Shown: one piece after another, positions 55,582 to 62,884 of the stretch
Layout: the number at the start of each line of letters is the position of its first letter
How positions within the stretch are numbered: position 1 is the stretch's first letter
Source of the DNA: CAZKAP01 sp964552195
GTDB taxonomy: Bacteria; Bacteroidota; Bacteroidia; Flavobacteriales; Flavobacteriaceae
NCBI GenBank assembly: GCA_964552195.1
Contig: CAZKFM010000010.1
Location: 46,537 to 110,536 of the forward strand
Reading direction: 5' to 3'
DNA: 64,000 bases
Notes under the pieces: model-generated
Told to the model about the DNA's origin: nothing
The model's database searches: none
The model's input: only the letters and a program-made list of their open reading frames with translations
Program-made: the position numbers and the translations under genes

Positions 55582-57763
55582 AGGGAATCAAAATCTGATA
55601 CGACAATAAGGCGCCCAGATAGGCCATAATGGTCATCCCCACCAGCTGAATCATGGGCCATTTCCAGCTGTTGGTCTCCTTTTTGACGATAGCCAGGGTA
55701 CTCATGCACTGCATGGCGAAGGCGTAAAAAACAAGCAGTGATACGCCGGAGGCCAGGTTGAACAGGGGTCGGTTTCCGTCCCGGGTCCGTTCAGATTCCA
55801 TGCGGTTTTGTATGGTCGCCGGATCTTCGCTTCCCACGCTGTAGATCGTGGCCAGAGTGCCGACGAACACCTCACGGGCGGCAAAAGACGTGATCAGTGC
55901 AATCCCGATTTTCCAATCGTACCCAAGGGGTCGGACAACAGGTTCGATCCCCTTACCCAGCATCCCGATTATGGAATGCTCGAGCCGGTAACTCGCTATT
56001 TCCTGTTCGAGGGCCACTTGCCTTAGTTCCTCAGCAAGGTCCGCCCGTTGGTTATCATTGACTCCCTCCAGGCCTTGTCGCACGAAATATTCGCTCTGAG
56101 GCTGCAGTCCTTGCCTTTCGACCCGCTGGGTCACCAGATCCTCGGCCTTCCTGAAATCCTGAGAGAACCCATTGGAACCCAGGAACCATAGGATGATGGA
56201 AATGGCCAGTATGATCTTTCCGGCACCCAAAACGAAGCTCTTGGTCTTTTCATACACGGTGATCCCCACATTGCGCCACTGGGGAACCCGGTACTCCGGC
56301 ATCTCCACCATAAAGAAATCCTTGTGGGATTTTCGGATGCCCCGGTGTAACACCAGGGCGGTGAGCAGGGCCGAAGCAAAGCCGAGCAGGTATAGGCCGG
56401 TAAGCACCAGTGGTTGAATACCAAGACCCAATACTCTCTCGGAAGGTATGACCAGCGAAATGATAATCAGGTAAACCGGCAAACGGGCGGAACAGGTGGT
56501 AAAAGGCACTACCAGTATGGTTATTAGGCGTTCCTTCCAGTTCTGTATGGTGCGGGTGGCCATTACGGCTGGTATGGCACAGGCCATACCCGAGATCAGG
56601 GGTACTATACTCTTACCGCTCAGGCCGAAGGGTCTCATCAGCCGGTCCATGAGGAACACCACCCGGCTCATATAACCGCTTTCTTCCAGTATGGAGATAA
56701 ACAGGAACAAAAAGGCGATCTGAGGGATAAAGATGACTACCCCTCCGATCCCGGCCACCACACCTTCAGCGAGCAGATCGGTAAATACCCCGGCCGGCAG
56801 CACCGCCTTGAGGCCGGTGGCCAGGTCGGAAAACAGGCCATCTATGAAGTCCATCGGATACTGGCTCCAGTCGAAAATCACTTGGAATATGGCAAACAGC
56901 AGGGCAAAGAAAATCAGATAGCCGGCTACCCGGTGGGTGAATACGCGGTCCAGGCGTGCCTGCCAGCCAGACGCCTCCCGGGGATCACGACTGTAGGTTT
57001 CGGACAACACCTCGCTAATAAATCGGTAGCGCAATACGGTTTCCCGATGCTGCATGCGTTTGAGCTCCTCCTTCTTGCGCAGTTCCATCCCCTCTGCACT
57101 TTCCGGCAGCTTCTTCTCCAAATTGGTAAAGTTCACATCCTGGGTTATCACCAGCCAGAGTTTATAGGGGTCTTCCTCCGGGAATGCCGAGCCCAATCGC
57201 TTGAAGTAGTCCGGATCCAACTCTGTAATGTCCATGCAGGGTTCGGTAGACAGGGAAGCGAAATTCGCAAAGGCGGATTTGAGGGTATCGAAACCCTGTC
57301 CCTTGCGGGCACTCACCAGTACCACTTCGGCTCCCAGCTTTTGCCCCATGCCTTCCGTATCGATCTGTATGCCCTTGCGCTCCATGCGGTCGGCCATGTT
57401 GAGGATCAGTATACTGGGGATGCGAAGGTCCTTGAGCTGAGTGAATAAGAGCAGATTCCGTTTGATGTTATCGATATCGCTGACCAAGCCCACTACATCC
57501 GGAAAGTCGGGGTCGTTTCGGTTCAGGAGCAGCTCGACGGCAACGCTCTCATCCAGTGAAGTCGTGTTCAGGCTGTAGGTACCGGGGAGGTCGATGATTT
57601 CGGCCACCGCGCCATCGGGCAGGCGACATACTCCCACTTTCTTTTCGACGGTAATCCCGGGATAATTACCCACCTTCTGGTTCAATCCGGTGAGGCGGTT
57701 GAATACCGAGGTCTTACCGGTATTGGGGTTGCCGATGAGCGCTACGCGTATGGGTCGGCTCAT
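55574..57763 (-). CDS. feoB: Ferrous iron transport protein B
   Basis: A 729-residue protein. The N-terminal G domain has G1 GNPNTGKT (residues 11-18), G3 DLPG (58-61) and G4 NMAD (122-125). After a GDI-like helical domain, the membrane part holds two Gate (nucleoside recognition) domains with the FeoB core segments and about eight helices. It imports Fe(II) across the inner membrane with GTP switching. Its start overlaps feoA by 4 bases. Confidence 0.95.
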   Translation of the reverse strand: MSRPIRVALIGNPNTGKTSVFNRLTGLNQKVGNYPGITVEKKVGVCRLPDGAVAEIIDLPGTYSLNTTSLDESVAVELLLNRNDPDFPDVVGLVSDIDNIKRNLLLFTQLKDLRIPSILILNMADRMERKGIQIDTEGMGQKLGAEVVLVSARKGQGFDTLKSAFANFASLSTEPCMDITELDPDYFKRLGSAFPEEDPYKLWLVITQDVNFTNLEKKLPESAEGMELRKKEELKRMQHRETVLRYRFISEVLSETYSRDPREASGWQARLDRVFTHRVAGYLIFFALLFAIFQVIFDWSQYPMDFIDGLFSDLATGLKAVLPAGVFTDLLAEGVVAGIGGVVIFIPQIAFLFLFISILEESGYMSRVVFLMDRLMRPFGLSGKSIVPLISGMACAIPAVMATRTIQNWKERLITILVVPFTTCSARLPVYLIIISLVIPSERVLGLGIQPLVLTGLYLLGFASALLTALVLHRGIRKSHKDFFMVEMPEYRVPQWRNVGITVYEKTKSFVLGAGKIILAISIILWFLGSNGFSQDFRKAEDLVTQRVERQGLQPQSEYFVRQGLEGVNDNQRADLAEELRQVALEQEIASYRLEHSIIGMLGKGIEPVVRPLGYDWKIGIALITSFAAREVFVGTLATIYSVGSEDPATIQNRMESERTRDGNRPLFNLASGVSLLVFYAFAMQCMSTLAIVKKETNSWKWPMIQLVGMTIMAYLGALLSYQILIPYV

Positions 57764-58002
57764 GGAGTTGCGGCAGGGGTAAGCAGATCCACCGAAATGT
57801 GTCGGGCTACCTCCTTGCGGATGGCCAGGTGTGATCCATTCATTTCAACATACAGGGGGTCCTTAAGAGGGGCCACGTACAGCAGTGCTATTTCATTTCC
57901 GGGCAGGCAGCCCAATTCGAGGAGTTTTACGGGCAGGTCTGTTTCCGAGAAGTCCCGAATCACTCCTCGTTCCCCTACCTTGAGATCGGCTACCGTTATC
58001 AC
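57760..58002 (-). CDS. feoA: Ferrous iron transport protein A
   Basis: An 80-residue SH3-like protein starting at GTG. The pattern GERGVIRDF, LPVKLLELGCLPGNEIALL and HLAIRKEVARHI is that of FeoA. It supports FeoB from the cytoplasm. First gene of the feoA-feoB-peptide operon. Confidence 0.92.
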   Translation of the reverse strand: MITVADLKVGERGVIRDFSETDLPVKLLELGCLPGNEIALLYVAPLKDPLYVEMNGSHLAIRKEVARHISVDLLTPAATP

Positions 58003-58030
58003 TGCTCTTCTTATTTAGAATGAATACAGA

Positions 58031-58038
58031 CAAAAGTA
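58031..58038 (-). promoter_or_regulatory. Bacteroidota -7 promoter element for feoAB (TACTTTTG on the minus strand)
   Basis: An exact TAnnTTTG match 28 bases before the feoA GTG. No TTG at -33. No clear Fur box was recognised around it. Confidence 0.5.
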
Positions 58039-58064
58039 CGCAATTGTCCGAAACGGCCCGAAAC

Positions 58065-58745
58065 CTATCCGCCTTTTTGATAGGATTTCCTGAGGATCTC
58101 GATGTCGTCCAAGAGCCGGTCCATTTCCTCCGACTGGGTTCCGTCATAAAACCCCCGGATGCGACGCTCCTTGTCCACCAGTATGAAGTTTTCGGTGTGT
58201 ATCATATCGTAGGGGCCCCCATCGCCGGCTGTTTTTACTGCCAGGTAAGATTTGCGGGCCAAATCGTATATCTGGGGCTTATCACCGGTGACCAGGTTCC
58301 AGATTTTATCGTTTACGCCCTTCTCCAGTGCGTACCTCTTCAGTTGGGCCACCGAATCGATCTGGGGCGTCACGGTATGGGAAAGCAGCAATACATCGGA
58401 GTCTGAACCCAGGCGCCGCTGTACATCCACCATGTTCTGTGTCATTACGGGACAGATCGTCGGACAGGTCGTGAAAAAGAAATCGGCCACGTAGATCTTT
58501 CCCTCGTAGTCTTCCTGGGTAATGGTATCCCCGTTCTGGTTGACCAGCTCGAAATCCGCTATGGTATGGTAGGCCCGCTTGTACTGCATGTCCATATCGA
58601 CCAGATCGGGGTTTACCATGGATGGCTGGTAGACCGGGAGGCGTTTCTCCGGCTGGAGCTGCTTGTACATGATAAACAAGATCACCGCGGAGATACCCGC
58701 AAAGAGGAGCATAAACACCCGGTATTTGAGGAAGAATTTTCTCAT
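58065..58745 (-). CDS. SCO family copper chaperone/thiol-redox protein
   Basis: A 226-residue protein with one N-terminal membrane anchor (residues 10-27). The thioredoxin-like domain has the copper-binding CxxxC (Cys94, Cys98 in FTTCPTICP) and His183 (MIHTENF). SCO proteins deliver copper to cytochrome c oxidase or reduce its ligands. It is the last metal gene of this neighbourhood, on the same strand as feoA but 62 bases upstream, with its own promoter element. Confidence 0.92.
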   Translation of the reverse strand: MRKFFLKYRVFMLLFAGISAVILFIMYKQLQPEKRLPVYQPSMVNPDLVDMDMQYKRAYHTIADFELVNQNGDTITQEDYEGKIYVADFFFTTCPTICPVMTQNMVDVQRRLGSDSDVLLLSHTVTPQIDSVAQLKRYALEKGVNDKIWNLVTGDKPQIYDLARKSYLAVKTAGDGGPYDMIHTENFILVDKERRIRGFYDGTQSEEMDRLLDDIEILRKSYQKGG

Positions 58746-58752
58746 AGCCCTG

Positions 58753-58760
58753 CAAAAATA
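58753..58760 (-). promoter_or_regulatory. Bacteroidota -7 promoter element for the SCO gene (TATTTTTG on the minus strand)
   Basis: An exact TAnnTTTG match, 7 bases before the SCO gene ATG, so the mRNA would have almost no leader. No TTG is present at the usual distance. Confidence 0.45.
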
Positions 58761-58893
58761 CGACCCATTACGAATATGCTATGTGATTCGGGTTACGTCC
58801 TAAAAATTTCTCAAAATACCTAAATGGCGGTTTTAACGTTTTTATCTGCACTTGTGAACGTTTACTTTTACGGTCCTTTAATCGAATAGAAAA

Positions 58894-60246
58894 ATGAATC
58901 CGGTACTCATACAGATATTTCTCTTCCTGGTAAGCTTGTCGCTGCTGATCATCCTCCACGAGCTGGGGCACTTTATTCCCGCAAAGCTCTTTAAGACCCG
59001 GGTCGAGAAATTCTTCCTGTTCTTCGACATCAAGTTCGCGCTGTTTAAGAAGCGCATAGGAGAAACCGTCTATGGTATAGGCTGGCTGCCCCTGGGCGGT
59101 TACGTCAAGATCTCCGGTATGATAGACGAGAGCATGGATACGGACCAAATGCAGACCGAGCCGCAGCCCTGGGAGTTCCGGAGCAAACCGGCCTGGCAGC
59201 GTCTGATTATTATGTTGGGCGGAGTAACGGTCAATTTCCTGCTGGCCATCCTTATTTACATCGGACTGGCCTGGGCGTACGGTGACCAGTATATCCCCAA
59301 CGAGAGCCTGAAAGACGGAGTCTGGGTAGTCGAGGAAAACCTGGGCGACAAGGCGGGCATACAGACCGGAGACAAGATACTTTCCGTGGATGGTGATCCC
59401 ATAGAATCCTTTGACGAGGTATTCCTAGAACTCATCAATGGAAGCACCGTAACCCTGGAAAGGGACGGCCGGGTTTTCGACCAGGAATTACCGGTGGACT
59501 TCATTGCCGCTCTGCTGGAAGACGAGGAGCGGGCTCAGTTCCTCTACCCCCGTATGCCATTCCTGATCGGGGAGATCCCCGAGGAATCGCACAATGCCTC
59601 CGCCGGTTTCCAGCCTGAGGACCGGGTGCTGGCCATCGGGTCCACACAATTAAATTACTACGATGAGGCCGAAGACGTACTGGAGCGTCACAAGAACGAG
59701 GAGCTGGATGTGCGCGTGGAACGGGATGGGCAAGTGCTTTCCATACCCGCACGCATCAGCGAAGATGCCAAGCTCGGGGTACGCCCTGCCTTCGCAGACC
59801 TCAGCCTGATGGAACAATATGGTGTAATTGCAGTTAATACACGCAACTACAACTTTTTCCAGTCGATCCCCGCGGGTATTAATAAAGGGACCAAGGTACT
59901 GGGCTCCTATGTGAAGCAACTCGGTAAGATTTTTAACCCCAGAACCGGAGCCTACAAGGGTGTGGGCGGCTTTGCCGCCATCGGAAAGATGTTCCCTGAC
60001 ACCTGGAACTGGGAGCGTTTCTGGTCGACAACCGCGCTGATCTCGATGATCCTCGCCTTCATGAACATATTACCTATTCCCGCTCTGGATGGGGGGCACG
60101 TGGTCTTCCTACTTTATGAGATGGTATCCGGGCGAAAGCCCAGCGACAAGTTTATGGAATACGCCCAGATGGTCGGTATAGTACTGTTGCTGGCGCTGCT
60201 GGTATTCGCCAACGGCAACGACATCTATAAGGGACTGTTTAAGTAA
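58894..60246 (+). CDS. rseP: RIP metalloprotease RseP (site-2 protease)
   Basis: A 450-residue inner-membrane protease. The zinc site is HExxH (His22, Glu23, His26; HELGH) plus the later LDG motif in NILPIPALDGGH. Two PDZ-like regions lie in the periplasm between residues about 120 and 320, typical of this family. It cuts membrane segments of anti-sigma factors and signal peptides in the second step of regulated proteolysis. No other genes of the usual dxr-rseP neighbourhood are next to it. Confidence 0.93.
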   Translation: MNPVLIQIFLFLVSLSLLIILHELGHFIPAKLFKTRVEKFFLFFDIKFALFKKRIGETVYGIGWLPLGGYVKISGMIDESMDTDQMQTEPQPWEFRSKPAWQRLIIMLGGVTVNFLLAILIYIGLAWAYGDQYIPNESLKDGVWVVEENLGDKAGIQTGDKILSVDGDPIESFDEVFLELINGSTVTLERDGRVFDQELPVDFIAALLEDEERAQFLYPRMPFLIGEIPEESHNASAGFQPEDRVLAIGSTQLNYYDEAEDVLERHKNEELDVRVERDGQVLSIPARISEDAKLGVRPAFADLSLMEQYGVIAVNTRNYNFFQSIPAGINKGTKVLGSYVKQLGKIFNPRTGAYKGVGGFAAIGKMFPDTWNWERFWSTTALISMILAFMNILPIPALDGGHVVFLLYEMVSGRKPSDKFMEYAQMVGIVLLLALLVFANGNDIYKGLFK

Positions 60247-60291
60247 CACTTAGCCCCCTTATAGGGCGCAAACTATTTTCAGTTCGTTACT

Positions 60292-60321
60292 TTGCGGACT
60301 CTGAGGATTAATTTATATTTG
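60292..60321 (+). promoter_or_regulatory. Promoter of tRNA-Asn (TTTG-N19-TATATTTG)
   Basis: A perfect fit to the Bacteroidota consensus: TTTG (60291-60294) and TATATTTG (60314-60321) with 19 bases between. It lies 63 bases before tRNA-Asn. Confidence 0.75.
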
Positions 60322-60384
60322 CACCCGCTGAGTTCGAAAATGACCTTTTTGCGTTTTCCTTCCCGGCAATTTCAACTGAAATAT

Positions 60385-60458
60385 TCCTCCTTAGCTCAGT
60401 TGGTTAGAGCATCTGACTGTTAATCAGAGGGTCCTTGGTTCGAGCCCAAGAGGGGGAG
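60385..60458 (+). tRNA. tRNA-Asn (anticodon GTT)
   Basis: A full cloverleaf of 74 bases: acceptor TCCTCCT/AGGGGGA, D arm GCTC/GAGC, and anticodon stem TCTGA/TCAGA with loop CTGTTAA (anticodon GTT). The T arm is CTTGG-TTCGAGC-CCAAG. The discriminator is G and the CCA is not encoded. The right side marks the change to AT-rich sequence. Confidence 0.95.
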
Positions 60459-60475
60459 CAAATCATAATGATAAA

Positions 60476-60512
60476 GAAGCCGTCTCATAACTTGGGACGG
60501 TTTCTTTTATTT
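60476..60512 (+). terminator. Hairpin after tRNA-Asn (terminator or insertion-sequence end)
   Basis: GAAGCCGTC and GACGGTTTC form a 9-bp stem (one G-T pair) followed by TTTTATTT, 17 bases after the tRNA. It can end the tRNA transcript. The GCCGTCTCA motif also resembles the terminal repeats of IS1182-type elements, whose remnant starts just downstream. Confidence 0.65.
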
Positions 60513-60567
60513 AAGCATATGATGTTGGGATGAATCTGGGTACCTTCAAGGAAGATATCTGGAAGGA

Positions 60568-60918
60568 ATGGACATCAATTTTAAATCATACAATCAGCAG
60601 CAGAACTGGTTGTTTCCTCCCTCGATCGAAGAGATGATACCGGAGGACCATCCGGTACGGGTAGTCAATGGTGTGGTGGAGCAACTGGACTTATAGCTGT
60701 TGATTGCCGAGTACTACCGGGAGGGAAAGCCGAGCTATCACCCAAAGACGATGCTCAAGGTGTTGGTGTATGCGAACATGGATAACACCTACGTGAGCCG
60801 GAAGATCGAGAAGACGATGCGGGAGAACATTAATTATATGTGGCTCTCGGGTCGTACGGAAATCTGCTCTCACATTGCAGAAATTTCCTTCAAGAGGATT
60901 GATGATTTGCTATCTTAG
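60568..60918 (+). mobile_element. IS1182-type transposase remnant (in-frame TAG, truncated)
   Basis: Read from ATG 60568, the frame carries the typical start of IS1182-family transposases (KSYNQQQNWLFPPSIEEMIP, HPVRVVNGVVEQLDL). It stops at TAG 60694-60696 and then continues in frame with YHPKTMLKVLVYANM, SRKIEKTMRENINYMWLSG. The frame ends after 117 codons in all, with no catalytic DDE part, whereas full proteins are over 450 residues. The last 20 residues do not look like the family, so the element is both nonsense-mutated and truncated. Confidence 0.85.
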
Positions 60919-60985
60919 ATACGAACATATTTAGTGCATAACGCACTATATCCATACGTTGTAGCGAATTTAAAAAATGCATACT

Positions 60986-61480
60986 ATGAAAATCAAACAA
61001 ACGATTGTATCAACTTTATCAATAATCTTAATCACAATGACGGGGTGTAAATCTGACAAGTCTGAATACGATAAAATGGTCGAATTCGGACGAAAATATA
61101 CTGATGCTTGGAATAGTAGTGTGCCTGAAAAAATGGCTTCCTTTTACGCAGAGGACGGAACACTAACTGTAAATAATGGAACGCCAGCAGTAGGGAGAAA
61201 ACAATTGGCAGAAACTGCCAAATCGTACATGGATGCGTTTCCGGATTTAGAATTAACTATGGATAGCCTTACAACGGAAAACGGGACTTATCGATACTAC
61301 TGGACTTTTAAAGGGACTAATACTGGACCAAATGGAACTGGAAATAAAGTTGATTTTAGCGGTTTTGAAGAATGGACAATGAATGACCAAGGACTTATCC
61401 AAAAATCAATTGGTACTTACGATGCGGAACAATATGAGAAGCAATTAATAACTGGAATGAAAATCGAAAAGAGAAACTAA
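60986..61480 (+). CDS. NTF2/SnoaL-like lipoprotein
   Basis: The ATG at 60986 gives 164 residues with a lipoprotein signal (lipobox MTGC, Cys near residue 20). One NTF2-like domain follows: FGRKYTDAWNSSVPEKMASFYAEDGTLTVNNG, then SYMDAFPDLELTMDSL and the YWTFKGTN strand. The sequence is far richer in A and T than the genes before tRNA-Asn, suggesting recent acquisition. The substrate is unknown. Confidence 0.75.
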   Translation: MKIKQTIVSTLSIILITMTGCKSDKSEYDKMVEFGRKYTDAWNSSVPEKMASFYAEDGTLTVNNGTPAVGRKQLAETAKSYMDAFPDLELTMDSLTTENGTYRYYWTFKGTNTGPNGTGNKVDFSGFEEWTMNDQGLIQKSIGTYDAEQYEKQLITGMKIEKRN

Positions 61481-61494
61481 AAACGGAGGCCTAT

Positions 61495-61977
61495 TTGCAT
61501 TTGCTATTGGAAGATTTTAAACAAGAGGCTATAAATATCAAGGGTTACACGGAAGAGTCAAAAGGAATTATTTCAAGATATGAGGCCTATGAGGAAAAGT
61601 TTTCTCAATCTGATATGAGTTTGGGTGAAATAGCTACTGGGTTAAATGCGATAAAGATTCATAACACAACACCCGTTTATGGCATCAATACAATAGAGAT
61701 CTTAGAATCGACAGGGGATATTAGGCTTATTTTGGATGAGATAAGAAAGGAACTTCTGGAATTAAATCGCTATCAGGAATACCTAAATCACATCACTAAA
61801 AGGAACAGAACTATTTTTGCCACCCAAAATAATGAGTTGGGTCAATTAGGTTGGACTGCCGTTGGGAAAAGGCTGGACCAAAATCCAACTACAGGAAGGT
61901 TGTGGAAAAAAATCAAATCGGATGAGTATGTATTTAAACTACTATTAGCCGTTGAATCTATTTTTCATGGTAGGTAA
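61495..61977 (+). CDS. Unrecognised 160-residue protein
   Basis: The frame is closed on the left by a stop at 61435 and has no ATG near the beginning; the TTG at 61495 follows an ACGGAGG sequence by 5 bases, a good ribosome-binding distance. The protein is mostly helical with no signal or membrane segment, and is AT-rich like its neighbours. After its stop (61975-61977) the same frame runs open for 30 further codons to 62070, so a nonsense mutation in a longer gene is possible. I do not recognise the family. Confidence 0.45.
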   Translation: MHLLLEDFKQEAINIKGYTEESKGIISRYEAYEEKFSQSDMSLGEIATGLNAIKIHNTTPVYGINTIEILESTGDIRLILDEIRKELLELNRYQEYLNHITKRNRTIFATQNNELGQLGWTAVGKRLDQNPTTGRLWKKIKSDEYVFKLLLAVESIFHGR

Positions 61978-62070
61978 AACCAGGAGAAAACTAAAGTTGA
62001 TATGCTTAGCAAATATCTTAGTGATATGGTACATATAGAAGAACTCATTCATGCCGAATTGGATAAATAA

Positions 62071-62196
62071 CGAAAGCACAATACAACTTATACGCAATAC
62101 CCGTAGTGATACTGCGCATGGCCAATCCGTTGCTGTTAATTTAAAAATTGGAATTAACGGCGGAACTGAACTATCTTCCGAAAATCCGGTCCGCTT
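62071..62196. other. AT-rich non-coding stretch between small ORFs
   Basis: The stretch holds no supported gene. Its TACAACTTATACGC start loosely mirrors CATACGTTGTAGCG at 60954-60967, but no clean recombination site can be shown. Confidence 0.3.
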
Positions 62197-62457
62197 CTAG
62201 GATTCAGAAATAGTCAGACCAAGCTCCTTAGCCTTTCTTTTGAGTTCGGCGATCTCTTTCTTTTTCTTCTTTCTGAGATCTGATTTTACTTTTTCCTCTT
62301 TCAAGTAAGTATCATATGCCTTTGCAATATTGTTGGCCACAGTACGCTTCTGGTTATCGGGAAGCCTACTGAAAAATGATTTAATTTTTACGCCCTTTGC
62401 AGTCGTTCCTTCTTCTATAAAGTCCGAAAAAAGCTTTGCTATTTCATTTGGTTTCAT
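62197..62457 (-). CDS. Small basic helical protein, unrecognised
   Basis: An 86-residue protein with a helical first half (NEIAKLFSDFIEE) and a highly basic, lysine-rich second half (LRKKKKKEIAELKRKAKEL) that may form a coiled coil. No signal, membrane segment or known domain is visible. The codon use is AT-rich, like its surroundings. The frame is short enough to arise by chance, so confidence is low. Confidence 0.4.
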   Translation of the reverse strand: MKPNEIAKLFSDFIEEGTTAKGVKIKSFFSRLPDNQKRTVANNIAKAYDTYLKEEKVKSDLRKKKKKEIAELKRKAKELGLTISES

Positions 62458-62660
62458 TTTGCAAACTTAATACATTTTCGAATAATTTTATTCTAAACAG
62501 AAAAAGAATAACTATCACCAACATTGGCCGAAAACATGCCACTTGGCTTTACAAAATGAAGGAGTAAACTTGTTAAAGTGAATAACAGGCTTCGCAAGTG
62601 AGACGATGATTAGAACCCGAACAATTTCATGGCCAGACCCTTTTACGCAATTTTTGAACA

Positions 62661-62816
62661 GTGGAGAGAAGTATAAAAATCGTTTTAGCGAGTTTTGTTT
62701 TCTTATTTACGTCGAATATTTCATTCGGTCAGATAGTTAAATCTGATTCAATTACCCCGGAAGGTTATAGACTAGGTTATGTGCCGGTAATTATAAAGCA
62801 GCGTTTTAACGACTAA
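62661..62816 (+). CDS. Short ORF with a signal peptide-like start
   Basis: From GTG at 62661 the frame gives 51 residues with a convincing signal peptide (IKIVLASFVFLFTSNISFGQ). Only about 25 mature residues follow, ending KQRFND. It may be the remnant of a longer exported protein or a small secreted peptide. No family recognised. The stretch 62458-62660 before it shows no other gene. Confidence 0.3.
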   Translation: MERSIKIVLASFVFLFTSNISFGQIVKSDSITPEGYRLGYVPVIIKQRFND

Positions 62817-62884
62817 ACATTATTCGACCCACAATATCAAAGCATATATATTTAATAAATACAATTTTAAAACAGAAGCCTGAT

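Noticed and set aside
58003..58064. Fur box before feoA
   Set aside because: No GATAATGATAATC-like palindrome could be seen, only a promoter element.
60385..60458. Attachment site formed by the tRNA-Asn 3' end
   Set aside because: No second copy of the tRNA end was seen in the window to the right and no integrase is present.
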